A stretch of 64,000 nt of DNA from Rhizobiaceae bacterium CPCC 101076 (GTDB lineage Bacteria > Pseudomonadota > Alphaproteobacteria > Rhizobiales > Methylopilaceae), in the NCBI GenBank assembly GCA_003347645.1, contig QDFX01000014.1, positions 1 through 64,000 of the forward strand, in the 5' to 3' direction. Under the pieces are notes generated by a model. That model saw only the letters and a program-made list of their open reading frames with translations, was not told the DNA's origin and searched no databases. Every line of letters starts with the position of its first letter. The first letter of the stretch is position 1. Of the stretch, positions 46,627 to 56,240 are shown one piece after another. Both the position numbers and the translations under genes were made by a program.

Positions 46627-47606
46627 TGTGGACTCTGGCGTCGATCATTCTGGCCATGGCATCGACGCCCGCTTTGGCCGAGCCGATCACGATCACGGCA
46701 AAGCCCATTGCCTCCTTCGAACGCGCAAATCCGGAACGGACTGAGTTTGGCGCCCTGACGTTTCGCGGCGGGTTGGAACTCAGGGGCAGCGACCGAAGCT
46801 TCGGTGGTTATTCCGGGCTCCGCGTCGAGGCCGACGGCAGCCGGTTCCGCGCGCTTTCGGACCGTGCGACCTGGCTGGAAGGCCGCATCGTCTATGACGG
46901 CACCCGGCCGATCGGGATCGAGGATGCCTCGATCGCCGAGGTGCTGGATGCGAAGGGCGCCTCGCTTGTCGGGACGTCGCGAGGCGACACCGAGGCGCTG
47001 GAGGTTCGTGGCAGCACGGCCTGGGTGACGACGGAGGGTGTGCCGCAGCTTCTGCGGTTCGATTTCGGGGCGAATAACGCCAATCCGAGGGGCTTTTTGA
47101 CGATCCGCCTGCCGAAAGGGATGACGGCGATGCCGTCGAATGCGGGCCTTGAGGCCCTGGCGATCGTGCCCGACGGCCAGCCGCGTGCTGGGAGTTTCCT
47201 GATGCTCGGCGAGGATCCGAGCGGAAAGGACGGCAATCATCCGGCCTGGCTCATTCCCGGCAAAGGGGGCTTCGCGGAGACCCTCAGCCTTCGTGAGCAC
47301 GACGGCTTCGCCGTGACCGACGCGACCTTCCTGCCGGGCGGTGATCTCGTCGTCCTGCAGCGGAAGTACAGGGCGCCTTTGCTGTCGATCCGCATTCGCC
47401 GCATCGCCGCTAAGGACGTCGCCCCGGGCGCGGTGCTGGACGGGCCGCTTCTGTTCGAGGCGAACCTTTCTCAGGAGATCGATAATCTGGAAGCGATCTC
47501 GGCGACCAAGGCAGCGGATGGCACGACGGTGCTGACGCTTCTATCGGACGACAATTTCAATCCGTTTCAACGGACGATCCTGCTGCAGTTCGGATTGAAG
47601 GAGTGA
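46626..47606 (+). CDS. Esterase-like protein of the phytase family, secreted
   Basis: 326 aa from ATG 46626, overlapping the cobT stop by one base. Signal peptide [18 protein letters not shown]. The mature part is a beta-propeller-like fold: GGYSGLRVEADGSRFRALSD, EGLEALAI-type core here SNAGLEALAIVPDG, and NLEAISATKAADGTTVLTLL. This matches the esterase-like activity of phytase family (PF13449). Substrate unknown, periplasmic. The tie to cobS-cobT is positional only. Confidence 0.86.
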   Translation: MWTLASIILAMASTPALAEPITITAKPIASFERANPERTEFGALTFRGGLELRGSDRSFGGYSGLRVEADGSRFRALSDRATWLEGRIVYDGTRPIGIEDASIAEVLDAKGASLVGTSRGDTEALEVRGSTAWVTTEGVPQLLRFDFGANNANPRGFLTIRLPKGMTAMPSNAGLEALAIVPDGQPRAGSFLMLGEDPSGKDGNHPAWLIPGKGGFAETLSLREHDGFAVTDATFLPGGDLVVLQRKYRAPLLSIRIRRIAAKDVAPGAVLDGPLLFEANLSQEIDNLEAISATKAADGTTVLTLLSDDNFNPFQRTILLQFGLKE

Positions 47607-47659
47607 CATGGACTGCCATCCCGGATGAGGGCGAGCTACAGGGCTAGGCTTCTGTTACC

Positions 47660-47739
47660 GTCATCCTCCGGCTTGACCGGAGCATCCATCGTCGTGGCGA
47701 AGGCTGCATGGGTCCTCCGGTCAAGCCGGAGGACGACGG
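47660..47739. repeat. Paired palindromes (REP/BIME-like), copy 3
   Basis: GTCATCCTCCGGCTTGACCG followed by GAGCATCCATC, then after about 17 bp the inverted partner ATGGGTCCTCCGGTCAAGCC followed by GGAGGACGACGG. Same layout as copies at 22348 and 57109; lies between convergent genes. Confidence 0.85.
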
Positions 47740-47763
47740 CGTGGTGAACGGAAGTGCGAAAAT

Positions 47764-48372
47764 TCAGCGGCTAGCCGTAACCACTTCAGCCGGCCGGATG
47801 CGACCCATCAGTGCGCCGTAAGGCACCAGCAACAGCAGCGCCATCGCTACCTTTACCAGGAAATCGAAAAAGGCGAGGCCGACCCAGAGCGGGACGGTGA
47901 CGCCGAAGGTCGGATAGGTGACGGGGCCGGACATCATGGGGTCGCCGGCGAAGGCGAGCGAGAAGAACACGACCGTGTCGAGCGCCGAGCCGAGCAGGCT
48001 GCCAGCCAGCGGCGCACGCCACCAGGTCATCCGGCGGAGGCGGTTGAAGACGGTGATGTCGAGAAGCTGGCCGAACAGGAACGCCGTGCCCGACGCCAGC
48101 GCGATGCGCGGCGAAGCCAGGGCGATCGACAGCACGACGGCGATCGCGAAGCCGCAATAGATGACCCGGCGCGTAAGCGTCGGGCCGAAGCGGCGGTTGG
48201 TCAGGTCATTGACGAGGAAGGCGAGCGGATAGGTCAGCGCGCCGTAGGTCAGGTAGTCGCCGAGGCCGAACGCCGTGACGGGATACTGGACCGCAACGTT
48301 GGAGAGCGCCACGACGGCCGCCATGGCGGCGACCGGAAGGGCAAGCTGTCGGACGGTTCCGTTCGCGGGCAT
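47764..48372 (-). CDS. Queuosine precursor transporter (VUT/YhhQ family)
   Basis: 202 aa with six membrane helices. Family features: LTYGALTYPLAFLVNDLTNR, SGTAFLFGQLLDITVFNRLR and the TVVFFSLAF region. YhhQ-type proteins import preQ0/preQ1 or queuine-type precursors for tRNA modification. With queF at 5.8 kb the cell may combine synthesis and salvage. It starts 10 bp after rpmB on the same strand. Confidence 0.9.
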   Translation of the reverse strand: MPANGTVRQLALPVAAMAAVVALSNVAVQYPVTAFGLGDYLTYGALTYPLAFLVNDLTNRRFGPTLTRRVIYCGFAIAVVLSIALASPRIALASGTAFLFGQLLDITVFNRLRRMTWWRAPLAGSLLGSALDTVVFFSLAFAGDPMMSGPVTYPTFGVTVPLWVGLAFFDFLVKVAMALLLLVPYGALMGRIRPAEVVTASR

Positions 48373-48382
48373 CGGTGCTGCC

Positions 48383-48682
48383 TTATGCAGCCGCCGTGGC
48401 CTCGCCGGCGGCCTTGACGATCTTGCGGCGCAGTTCCTTGGCCTTCTGCGACAGGTCGTTCTCCGAAGCCTTCAGCAGGAAGGCATCGAGACCGCCGCGG
48501 TGCTCGACCGAGCGGAGGGCATGGGCCGTGACGCGCAGGCGCACGGACTGGCCGAGGGCGTCGGACAGCAGGGTGACCCTGACGAGGTTCGGCAGGAACC
48601 GGGTCTTCGTCTTACGATTCGAATGGCTGACAAGATTGCCAACGAGGACGGCTTTTCCAGTCAGTTCGCAGCGCCGCGACAT
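48383..48682 (-). CDS. rpmB: 50S ribosomal protein L28
   Basis: 99 aa from ATG 48682. Opens [20 protein letters not shown] and continues [13 protein letters not shown], the L28 signature; the C-terminal helix [20 protein letters not shown] is typical of the longer alphaproteobacterial version. The rpmB/DUF3108 divergent pair is common in this order. The transporter gene follows 10 bp downstream. Confidence 0.97.
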   Translation of the reverse strand: MSRRCELTGKAVLVGNLVSHSNRKTKTRFLPNLVRVTLLSDALGQSVRLRVTAHALRSVEHRGGLDAFLLKASENDLSQKAKELRRKIVKAAGEATAAA

Positions 48683-48902
48683 CGCAGTGCTCCATATACA
48701 AGAATTACGGGGCGAGCAGGCCGGACCCGAAAAGCAAAAGCAGAACAGGCCGCGAGAGCCGGGGCGCTCGAAGGTCGCGCTGTATAGTCGCCAACCCCCT
48801 TTTGCGTCAAGCGAAGCCCCGCAGAAACTGAGTCTCCGTTGCAACGGCCGCCCGGAATTGCTCGCCCACTCTCGACGGAACGGGCCGTCTGGAGCATTGT
48901 CA

Positions 48903-49835
48903 ATGCTTGAATCGGGCCGGAAGAGCCACGATTTGCGACGCCGAAGGATTACCGCTGTGCCGTCATTGCTCTCAGGTTTGCCGATCGCGCGGCCCGCCCG
49001 CATGGCGGTGGTCGCCGTTGCGGCGTGCGTCACGGCGATGCCGGCTCTCGCGGGTGAGACCGAGTTCACGGCCGCCTATACCGCACGTCTCGCGGTGCTC
49101 CCCATCAACTTCGCTAGCGGAACCCTGAAGGCGACGGTGCCGGATAAGGGGCGCTACGTGGTCGATTTCGGCGCCGACGGCATGGGCTTCGCGATGAGCG
49201 GCAAGGCCATCGGCACGGTCTATCCGGACGGCGTCTGGCCGCTGAGCGCCGCGATCGACACGGCCGACAGCTCCGAAGTTCGCAAGATCCGGATCGCTCT
49301 GTCGCGCGGCCGCGTGCGGCGCGATACCGTGACGCCGCCGCTGCCCTATCGTCCGGACCGGGTCCCGGTGACGCAGGAGCATAAGAAGGGCGTGATCGAT
49401 CCGATCAGCGCGCTTCTGATGCCGGTCGCAAAGAAGTCGGACACGCTGGAGCCGAGCGTCTGCGACCGCACTTTGCCGATCTTCGAGGGTACGGAACGGT
49501 TCGACATCAAGATGTCCTATCTCCGCATCGAGAACGTGAAGACGATCAAGGGTTATGAAGGTCCGGTCGTCGTCTGCCGCGCGACGTACAAGGCGATCGC
49601 CGGCCACCGGGCGAACGGCAAGCCAAACTATATGGAGCAGAACAAGACCATCGAAGCCTGGCTCGCGCCGATCCAGGGTACCCAGATGGTCGCTCCCTGG
49701 AAGATCTCGCTCGTCACCGGCATGGGCACGATGCTGATCGAGGCGAGCGAATTCACCGCGACTCAGAATCCGACCAAACACGCTGATGCCGGCGAGGCCG
49801 TCGCCGCTCCGTCCGATAACGGGACGCCGCGTTAA
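48903..49835 (+). CDS. DUF3108 domain periplasmic protein
   Basis: 310 aa from ATG 48903. A signal-anchor/signal peptide at about 33-50 ([20 protein letters not shown]) after a basic start; MAVV at codon 34 may be the true start. The mature part is a DUF3108 beta-sheet domain ([60 protein letters not shown]). Function unknown, probably periplasmic. A hairpin follows the stop codon. Confidence 0.86.
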   Translation: MLESGRKSHDLRRRRITAVPSLLSGLPIARPARMAVVAVAACVTAMPALAGETEFTAAYTARLAVLPINFASGTLKATVPDKGRYVVDFGADGMGFAMSGKAIGTVYPDGVWPLSAAIDTADSSEVRKIRIALSRGRVRRDTVTPPLPYRPDRVPVTQEHKKGVIDPISALLMPVAKKSDTLEPSVCDRTLPIFEGTERFDIKMSYLRIENVKTIKGYEGPVVVCRATYKAIAGHRANGKPNYMEQNKTIEAWLAPIQGTQMVAPWKISLVTGMGTMLIEASEFTATQNPTKHADAGEAVAAPSDNGTPR

Positions 49836-49840
49836 CCATC

Positions 49841-49863
49841 CCTGTGTGACTTATCCACACAGG
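49841..49863 (+). terminator. Hairpin containing a DnaA-box-like sequence
   Basis: CCTGTGTG ACTTAT CCACACAGG, an 8-bp stem starting 5 bp after the DUF3108 stop. The loop and right arm contain TTATCCACA (49851-49859), a perfect consensus DnaA box, but it is single and is explained by the hairpin. No T tract. Likely a weak terminator. Confidence 0.5.
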
Positions 49864-50130
49864 CGGTTTCGGAGGCGCCCAGATGTTGTCCTTATCGCGC
49901 ATGCTGATCAACATATGGGGCATCCAAACCGGGAACATCGTCGCGTCTCCGATTCGGCCGGTCTTTGTTCCCTATTAGGCCGAGTGTTAACGTGCGGGCC
50001 GAGTAGAACAGACCGTGACTCAGGCGCGAGTCACCGATTCGGGCTGGATTCGTTCCGCCAACGTTCCCAGATTCAGCCCATTAAGGAAAACAGCGGGCCT
50101 GCTCGCTAACCGAAGGCCTTCCGCCACCCA

Positions 50131-53100
50131 ATGGACAGATTGAAGACCTTATCGCCGGCCGAACGCGGCCGGGGCGTCACTGCCGTTCTGGGGCCGACCA
50201 ATACCGGCAAGACCCATCTCGCCATCGAACGCATGGTGGCGCAGGGCTCGGGGTTGATCGGCCTGCCGCTGCGGCTGCTCGCGCGCGAGGTCTATCAGCG
50301 TATCGTCGACAAGGTCGGTGTCGACAAGGTCGCGCTCATCACCGGCGAGGAGAAGATAAAGCCGTCCAGTCCCCGCTATTGGGTCTCGACCATCGAGGCC
50401 ATGCCGCAGGATCTGGAGGTCGACTTCGTCGCTATCGACGAAATCCAGATCGCGTCGGATCTCGATCGCGGGCATGTCTTCACCGACCGGCTGCTGAACC
50501 GCCGCGGCCGTCATGAGACCATGCTGCTTGGCGCCGCCACCATGCGAGGGCTGATCGAGAAGCTTTTGCCTGGTGCGAGCATTCTCGGCCGTCCCCGCCT
50601 GTCGCAGCTGACCTTCGCCGGCGAGAAGAAGATCACCCGCCTGCCTCGCCGCTCGGCGATCGTCGCCTTCTCGGCGGAAGAGGTCTACGCCATCGCCGAA
50701 CTGATCCGCCGCCAGCGCGGCGGCGCGGCGGTCGTGCTCGGTTCGCTCAGCCCGCGCACTCGCAACGCCCAGGTCGAGCTCTACCAGAGCGGCGACGTCG
50801 AATATCTGGTCGCCACCGACGCGATCGGCATGGGCCTCAATCTCGACGTCGATCACATCGCCTTCGCCGGCGATCGTAAGTTCGACGGCTTCCAGTTCCG
50901 CCGCCTGAACCCCGCGGAATTCGGCCAGATCGCCGGCCGCGCGGGACGTCATCTGTCGAACGGTACGTTCGGAACGACGGGTCGTTGCGAACCGTTCGAG
51001 ACCGAACTCGTGGAAAGGCTCGAGACCCATAATTTCGATCCCGTGCGTTTGCTTCAGTGGCGAAGCCGTGATCTCGATTTCTCCTCGCCCGCCGCCTTAC
51101 TGGCCAGTCTCGCGGTGGCGCCGACCGAACCCGGCCTGACGCGGGCTCCGACGGGCGAGGACATCGAGGCGCTGGAGCACGCGGTTCGAGACCACGAGAC
51201 CCGGGATTTCGCCAAGGGCGCCAAGGCGGTCGAGCTGCTCTGGGATGTCTGCCAGGTGCCGGACTATCGGAAAGTTGCTCCGGCCGCGCATGGCGAACTT
51301 GTCACGACCCTCTATGGATTTCTGATGCGGGAGGGTAAAATCCCAGCCGACTGGTTCGCCCGGCAGGTCGATCAGGGGGACCGGACCGATGGCGATATCG
51401 ACACATTATCGGCGCGGATCGCGCATATCCGTACCTGGACATTTGTCGCCAATCGACCGGACTGGCTTGCAGACCCGGCACATTGGCAGGCATTAACACG
51501 CGCGGTTGAAGACAAATTGTCGGACGCTCTACACGAGCGGCTGACGCAACGCTTCGTCGATCGCCGTTCGAGCGTGTTGATGCGGCGGCTGAGGGACAAG
51601 GACATGCTGGAAGCGCAGGTGACGGAAAGCGGGGACGTGCTGGTCGAAGGACAGCATGTCGGACATCTTTCCGCGTTCCGGTTCACGGCGGATCAAAGCG
51701 CCGAGGGTGAAGACGGCCGCGCGCTGCGCGCCGCGGCCCAGAAAGCGCTCGGCGGCGAGTATGCGAGGCGGGCCGACCGGCTGGCCTCCGCTCCCGACAG
51801 CGAACTCGTTCTCTCTTCGGACGGCACCCTGCGCTGGCTCGGTGAGCCCGTCGGAAAGTTGGCGTCGGGCGACAAGACGCTCGCTCCGCGCGCCCGGCTT
51901 CTCGCCGACGACGTGCTGTCGGCGCCGGACCGCGAGAAGGCGGAAGCGCGGCTCCAGCTCTGGCTGACGACCAACATCCAGAAGCTGCTGGGACCGCTGC
52001 TCGCGCTTGAATCGGCCGAGAACCTGACAGGCATCGGGCGCGGCCTGGCGTTCCAGATCGTCGAGGCGCTCGGCGTCCTCGATCGTGCCAAGGTTTCCGA
52101 CGAAGTGAAGGGGCTCGATCAGGACGCCCGGGCGAGCCTGCGCGCCCTCGGGGTGCGGTTTGGCGCCTATCACCTCTATCTTCCGGCGCTGCTGAAGCCG
52201 GCTCCGCGCGCTTTGGCGGCGCAGCTCTGGTCGCTGCATCACAGCCGCGACAATGCCGCCGCTGCCGAGGTTGCAGGCCTGGCGTCGAGCGGACGCACGA
52301 GTTTCAAGACCGATCCGAACGGACCCAAGGACCTGTTCCGGGCTCTCGGTTACCGCCTCTGCAACGACCGGGCGATCCGCGTCGATATCCTCGAGCGTCT
52401 CGCGGACCTCATTCGTCCCGCCATCGCCTATCGGCCCGGCATCACGCCCGGCGATGCTCCGGCGGGAGCGGCCGAGGGGAACGGCTTCACGGTGACGGTC
52501 GCGATGACCTCGCTTGCGGGCTGCGCTGGCGAGGATTTCGCGGCGATCCTGCGTTCGCTGGGTTACCGGGTCGAACGCCGTCCGGCACCGACGGTTACTG
52601 CGGCACCGGTTGCGACCGAGGCTGCGCCGAGTGCTGATGCTGCCGAAGCAGTCTCCGATGCTCCGGCGCCTGATCAGGTCGATGCTGAAGCAAGCAGCGA
52701 GATTTTGGCTGATGCCGCCGTCTCCGAGCCGGCTCCGGCCGAGTCCGAGGCTCCGGTGGCGGCGGTCGAGCCTGAGGCGCCCGTGGCTACCGAGACGGTC
52801 GACCCGGGGCTGGAAGCCAGCAGCGAGGTTCTGGCCGACGCGATCCTGGGCATTCCGGATATCGACGTCGCTTCGTCCGACGCTGCCGCTACGGCTGCCG
52901 CCGAGCCGGTCATGATCGAGATCTGGCGCCCGGGCCGGTTCGAGGGCAATCGCCGTCCGGCTCCGAACAACCGCGATCGCCGTCCCGGCCAGGGCGCGCC
53001 GGGTGAGGGCGGCGAAGGCCGTCCCGAGCGTTCCGGCAAGCCGCGCCACCAGCGCGGTGGCGACAAGCGTGAAGGCCAGAACCGCGGCGACCGTCGCGAA

Positions 53101-53292
53101 GGCCAGAACGGGGAGGGCCGCGAGCGCCATGGCAAGCCGCCGCGCCGCGACGATCGCCAGGGCGGCCGCCCCGATCAGCAACAGCAGCAGCGTCGTCCGG
53201 AACGCCGCGAGCGGCCGATCGATCCGAGCTCGCCATTCGCGGCTCTGGCCGATCTCAAGGCCAAGCTCGAAAGCGACAAGACCCGGACCTGA
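50131..53292 (+). CDS. SUV3-like helicase with long C-terminal tail
   Basis: 1053 aa. Walker A LGPTNTGKTHLAIERM at residues 20-35, DEIQ in FVAIDEIQIASD, then LGAATMR and the C-terminal helicase domain GSLSPRTRNAQVELYQSGDV with YLVATDAIGMGLNLDVDHIA. This is the SUV3-related superfamily 2 type; mitochondrial SUV3 unwinds RNA for decay. Residues about 810-930 are Ala/Pro/Glu-rich and 930-1050 are Arg/Gly/Gln-rich (HQRGGDKREGQNRGDRREGQ), an RNA-binding style tail. The S4-domain gene starts 10 bp later. Role in RNA metabolism is inference. Confidence 0.93.
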   Translation: MDRLKTLSPAERGRGVTAVLGPTNTGKTHLAIERMVAQGSGLIGLPLRLLAREVYQRIVDKVGVDKVALITGEEKIKPSSPRYWVSTIEAMPQDLEVDFVAIDEIQIASDLDRGHVFTDRLLNRRGRHETMLLGAATMRGLIEKLLPGASILGRPRLSQLTFAGEKKITRLPRRSAIVAFSAEEVYAIAELIRRQRGGAAVVLGSLSPRTRNAQVELYQSGDVEYLVATDAIGMGLNLDVDHIAFAGDRKFDGFQFRRLNPAEFGQIAGRAGRHLSNGTFGTTGRCEPFETELVERLETHNFDPVRLLQWRSRDLDFSSPAALLASLAVAPTEPGLTRAPTGEDIEALEHAVRDHETRDFAKGAKAVELLWDVCQVPDYRKVAPAAHGELVTTLYGFLMREGKIPADWFARQVDQGDRTDGDIDTLSARIAHIRTWTFVANRPDWLADPAHWQALTRAVEDKLSDALHERLTQRFVDRRSSVLMRRLRDKDMLEAQVTESGDVLVEGQHVGHLSAFRFTADQSAEGEDGRALRAAAQKALGGEYARRADRLASAPDSELVLSSDGTLRWLGEPVGKLASGDKTLAPRARLLADDVLSAPDREKAEARLQLWLTTNIQKLLGPLLALESAENLTGIGRGLAFQIVEALGVLDRAKVSDEVKGLDQDARASLRALGVRFGAYHLYLPALLKPAPRALAAQLWSLHHSRDNAAAAEVAGLASSGRTSFKTDPNGPKDLFRALGYRLCNDRAIRVDILERLADLIRPAIAYRPGITPGDAPAGAAEGNGFTVTVAMTSLAGCAGEDFAAILRSLGYRVERRPAPTVTAAPVATEAAPSADAAEAVSDAPAPDQVDAEASSEILADAAVSEPAPAESEAPVAAVEPEAPVATETVDPGLEASSEVLADAILGIPDIDVASSDAAATAAAEPVMIEIWRPGRFEGNRRPAPNNRDRRPGQGAPGEGGEGRPERSGKPRHQRGGDKREGQNRGDRREGQNGEGRERHGKPPRRDDRQGGRPDQQQQQRRPERRERPIDPSSPFAALADLKAKLESDKTRT

Positions 53293-53302
53293 GTTCGGCA
53301 AT

Positions 53303-53680
53303 TTGAGCACGGACCGTCAGCGCATCGACAAATGGCTCTGGCACGCCCGGGTCGTGAAGACCCGGACGCTCGCCCAGGAACTGGCGGTTTCGGGTCACGT
53401 TCGACTGAACGGCATCAGAATTGATGCGGCAAGCCGACCGGTGAAGGTCGGCGACACATTGACCATTGCCCTGGAGAACCGCGTCCGGGTGCTTGAGGTG
53501 AAAGGGTTCGCCGAGCGGCGCGGCAGCGCGACCGTCGCAAGCGCTCTCTTCGACGATCACAGTCCGCCACCGCCGGAACGGCCCGGGCCCGTGGCGGTTG
53601 GTCCTCAGCGTGACCCCGGTACGGGTCGGCCGACCAAGCGCGACAGACGAATGTTAGATCGATTCGAAAAAGAGGATTGA
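53303..53680 (+). CDS. S4-domain RNA-binding protein (Hsp15-like)
   Basis: 125 aa from TTG 53303. S4 fold RIDKWLWHARVVKTRTLAQE, then SGHVRLNGIRIDAASRPVKV. Hsp15 in E. coli binds stalled 50S subunits carrying peptidyl-tRNA. The basic C-terminus (GRPTKRDRRMLDRFEKED) is typical of the group. Cotranscribed with the helicase by spacing, and followed by fdxA and carD, the usual order in this bacterial order. Confidence 0.92.
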   Translation: MSTDRQRIDKWLWHARVVKTRTLAQELAVSGHVRLNGIRIDAASRPVKVGDTLTIALENRVRVLEVKGFAERRGSATVASALFDDHSPPPPERPGPVAVGPQRDPGTGRPTKRDRRMLDRFEKED

Positions 53681-53784
53681 TCTTGAGGCTGGTCTGTATT
53701 TACCAGCACACAGCCTCGAAGCTTGCGTGCAAAGCATGCGTCGACTAGGCAGACACGCAAAGACCAAGGATGGACGTGTAGACG

Positions 53785-54120
53785 ATGCCCTATGTGGTGA
53801 CCGAGAACTGCATCAAGTGCAAATACATGGATTGCGTCGAGGTCTGTCCCGTCGACTGCTTCTATGAGGGCGAGAACATGCTCGTCATCCATCCTGACGA
53901 GTGCATCGACTGCGGCGTCTGCGAGCCGGAATGCCCGGCCGAGGCCATCAAGCCCGATACCGAAACAGGCCTCGAATCCTGGCTCGAACTGAACGCCAAC
54001 TTCGCCAAGAGCTGGCCGAACGTCACCACGAAACGCGACGCGCTGCCGGACGCCAAGGAATGGGACGGCAAGCCGGGCAAGCTCGAACTGCTGTCGCCCG
54101 AGCCCGGCGAAGGCGACTAG
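53785..54120 (+). CDS. fdxA: Ferredoxin FdxA (7Fe)
   Basis: 111 aa. Cluster ligands in [20 protein letters not shown] and [16 protein letters not shown], the 3Fe-4S plus 4Fe-4S pattern of Azotobacter-type ferredoxin I, followed by the conserved helix [20 protein letters not shown]. Electron carrier in the cytoplasm. A hairpin lies about 90 bp downstream; carD follows after 511 bp. Confidence 0.96.
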   Translation: MPYVVTENCIKCKYMDCVEVCPVDCFYEGENMLVIHPDECIDCGVCEPECPAEAIKPDTETGLESWLELNANFAKSWPNVTTKRDALPDAKEWDGKPGKLELLSPEPGEGD

Positions 54121-54211
54121 CCGGTTATCCGCGACGCGTTTTACTGGTTCTCGTTCCCGGACATCATATCCAGAGCCGCGGTATTGCTCAGGGGCGGGCG
54201 TCGGAAGGACC

Positions 54212-54235
54212 GGCCATAGACTTAATGTCTAGGCC
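54212..54235 (+). other. Hairpin downstream of fdxA
   Basis: GGCC A TAGAC TTAAT GTCTA GGCC: nested stems with one bulged A. No clear T run follows. It could stabilise or end the fdxA transcript; its position in a 511-bp gene-free stretch (54121-54631) is the main reason to note it. Confidence 0.45.
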
Positions 54236-54413
54236 TTCACTTTGATGGTCGCCAACCCCATATCTTCTTCGCGGACGATCAAGTTCAGCGTCCCGGGCCC
54301 GGTTAAGCCTAAACGGCACGAACCCTTCGAATGTCAGCTGATGTATTCGCGATACAGGCAACGCGGATTTGCGGAAAAGACATTTTTATGATAGGGTCTC
54401 TGGATGCTTGAGG

Positions 54414-54458
54414 TGCCCGTCACGGGCCGGCTCCGTTTCCTAGACGGGGCATTTTTTT
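54414..54458 (+). terminator. Terminator-like hairpin in the leader before carD
   Basis: TGCCCGTC (54414-54421) pairs with GACGGGGCA (54443-54451) with one bulge and is followed by seven T residues. The loop contains CCCGTCACGGG, which could form a competing hairpin. A TATGAT at 54387-54392 could be a -10 box, giving a transcript of about 60 nt. It lies 174 bp before carD, so it is either the end of a small RNA, the fdxA terminator, or an attenuator. The rest of 54121-54631 shows no gene. Confidence 0.65.
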
Positions 54459-54631
54459 CGACCAAAGCTTGAGGTTCGCAGCTGTGGCCGACTGCTCATT
54501 GCGTTGAGCGGTAATCATCAGTTCGTCTCTGGACGGATATGCGAACGGAAATTTGCCGGTGCGACCGCGGGGGGCGGACCGGCCAAGACGAGCGGCCTCG
54601 GAGCCGCAAGTGACACGGAGCGCGCGCCATT

Positions 54632-55234
54632 ATGACCACTGCCGCCAAGAAGCCCACGCCGACCAGCAACCGCCACGGCTTCAAGACCAACGAGCACATC
54701 GTGTATCCGGCGCATGGCGTCGGCCAGATCGTTGCGATCGAGGAGCAGGAAGTTGCCGGCTTCAAGCTGGAACTGTTTGTCATCACCTTCGCCAAGGACA
54801 AGATGACCCTGCGCGTTCCGGTTTCGAAAATCGCGAGCGTCGGCATGCGCAAGCTGGCCGACGAACAGGTTATGGCCAAGGCGCTCGAGACCCTGAAGGG
54901 TCGCGCCCGCGTCAAGCGCACGATGTGGTCGCGCCGCGCCCAGGAATACGAAGCCAAGATCAATTCGGGCGATCTGATCGCGATCGCCGAAGTGGTCCGG
55001 GACCTGCACCGCGCCGATACCCAGCCGGAGCAGTCCTACAGCGAGCGCCAGCTTTATGAAGCCGCGCTCGACCGTATGGCGCGCGAACTTGCGGCCGTCG
55101 AGAAGCTGACGGATTCCGAATCGGTCAAAAAGATCGAGGAAATGCTCGCGAAGGGCCCGAAACGCGCTGTCCGCGGCGAGGAAGCCGAGACGGACGCCGA
55201 CGAGACCGACGGCGACGAGGCGGAAGCCGCCTGA
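54632..55234 (+). CDS. carD: CarD family transcriptional regulator
   Basis: 200 aa. N-terminal RNA-polymerase interaction domain NEHIVYPAHGVGQIVAIEEQ and MTLRVPVSKIASVGMRKLAD, then the helical DNA-binding domain (RARVKRTMWSRRAQEYEAKI), and an acidic tail rich in Glu/Asp. CarD/CdnL proteins stabilise open promoter complexes and are important for rRNA expression. Preceded by a long leader and followed by a good terminator, so probably transcribed alone. Confidence 0.95.
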   Translation: MTTAAKKPTPTSNRHGFKTNEHIVYPAHGVGQIVAIEEQEVAGFKLELFVITFAKDKMTLRVPVSKIASVGMRKLADEQVMAKALETLKGRARVKRTMWSRRAQEYEAKINSGDLIAIAEVVRDLHRADTQPEQSYSERQLYEAALDRMARELAAVEKLTDSESVKKIEEMLAKGPKRAVRGEEAETDADETDGDEAEAA

Positions 55235-55258
55235 TTTCCTTCAGGTTCTGGATTTACG

Positions 55259-55290
55259 AAGGCCCGGCGAAAGCCGGGCCTTTTGTTTTT
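55259..55290 (+). terminator. Terminator of carD
   Basis: AAGGCCCGGC GAAA GCCGGGCCTT followed by TTGTTTTT; a GAAA tetraloop. It starts 24 bp after the carD stop. Confidence 0.93.
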
Positions 55291-55306
55291 GGCGACAGGA
55301 AAGCTG

Positions 55307-56113
55307 ATGTTCGACGAGTATCTCGGTCGTTGGAAGCTCACGCCCGACGGCCCGCCGATCGAGACGCACAGCAGCCAGCTACTTCCGGTCCGCTATCGCG
55401 GTGAACCCGCGATGCTGAAGGTCTCGCACGCCGTCGAAGAAAAGCTCGGCCATCTCCTCATGAACTGGTGGGACGGTCGCGGCGCCGCTCGTGTCTTCGC
55501 TCATGACGATGATGCGATCCTTCTGGAGCGCGCGGAAGGGAAGCGGCGTCTCACCGAATATGCGCGGGACGGCCGTGATGACGAGGCGACCAGGATACTC
55601 TGCGACGCGATCGCCGAACTGCATACGCCACGTGGCAAACCGCTTCCGGACCTCGTCCCGCTCACTGAATGGTTTCGCAGCCTCTGGCCGGCGGCCGAAG
55701 TACATGGCGGCCTCCTTGCGCTTTCGGCCCGCACAGCGCGAGACCTTCTCTCCAATCAGAAGGAGATCGGCGTCCTGCATGGGGACGTGCACCACGACAA
55801 CGTCCTCGATTTCGGCGCGCGCGGCTGGCTTGCGATCGATCCCAAGCGCATCCTGGGCGACCGGGCGTTCGACTACGCAAACCTGTTCTGCAATCCGGAG
55901 GACGCGCCCTCGGTGCCGAAGGAGAAGGACCGGTTCCTGCGGCGTGTCGAGATCGTATCGGACATGGCCGGCATCGAGCGCACGCGCCTGCTTCGGTGGA
56001 TACTTGCCTGGACCGGACTTTCGGCGGCCTGGTGGTTCGAGGACGACATGCCCGCCGAGATCGACATGGCGGTCGGACAGATGGCCGCGAGCGAACTCGG
56101 CTACGACGCCTAG
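55307..56113 (+). CDS. Aminoglycoside/hydroxyurea phosphotransferase-like kinase
   Basis: 268 aa from ATG 55307 (AGGA 9 bp upstream). Protein-kinase-like fold of the APH(6)/StrB type: the catalytic loop VLHGDVHHDNVLDFGARGWL, then AIDPKRILGDRAFDYANLFC holding the metal-binding Asp. The family phosphorylates streptomycin in some members, but chromosomal copies in soil bacteria often have unknown substrates. It starts 17 bp behind the carD terminator, so it has its own expression signals. Confidence 0.88.
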   Translation: MFDEYLGRWKLTPDGPPIETHSSQLLPVRYRGEPAMLKVSHAVEEKLGHLLMNWWDGRGAARVFAHDDDAILLERAEGKRRLTEYARDGRDDEATRILCDAIAELHTPRGKPLPDLVPLTEWFRSLWPAAEVHGGLLALSARTARDLLSNQKEIGVLHGDVHHDNVLDFGARGWLAIDPKRILGDRAFDYANLFCNPEDAPSVPKEKDRFLRRVEIVSDMAGIERTRLLRWILAWTGLSAAWWFEDDMPAEIDMAVGQMAASELGYDA

Positions 56114-56240
56114 GGCGGGCTTGTCCGCCTGAATGCATCCCTACGTATAGGGCATCCATACCCACGCGTTAGGGCGCCCCCGCAACCTTTCAAGTCCTCG
56201 GACGTTTCTTGATTCGCTTACTGCGTTCCAGGAGGTTTCG

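Noticed and set aside
49851-49859. Perfect DnaA box TTATCCACA, considered as a replication origin
   Set aside because: Only one box, no AT-rich region or origin-linked genes nearby; it is part of a terminator-like hairpin.
56148-56161. CCCTA-CGTA-TAGGG type palindrome upstream of rpoH as a regulator site
   Set aside because: Five-base arms only and no second copy; too weak to call.
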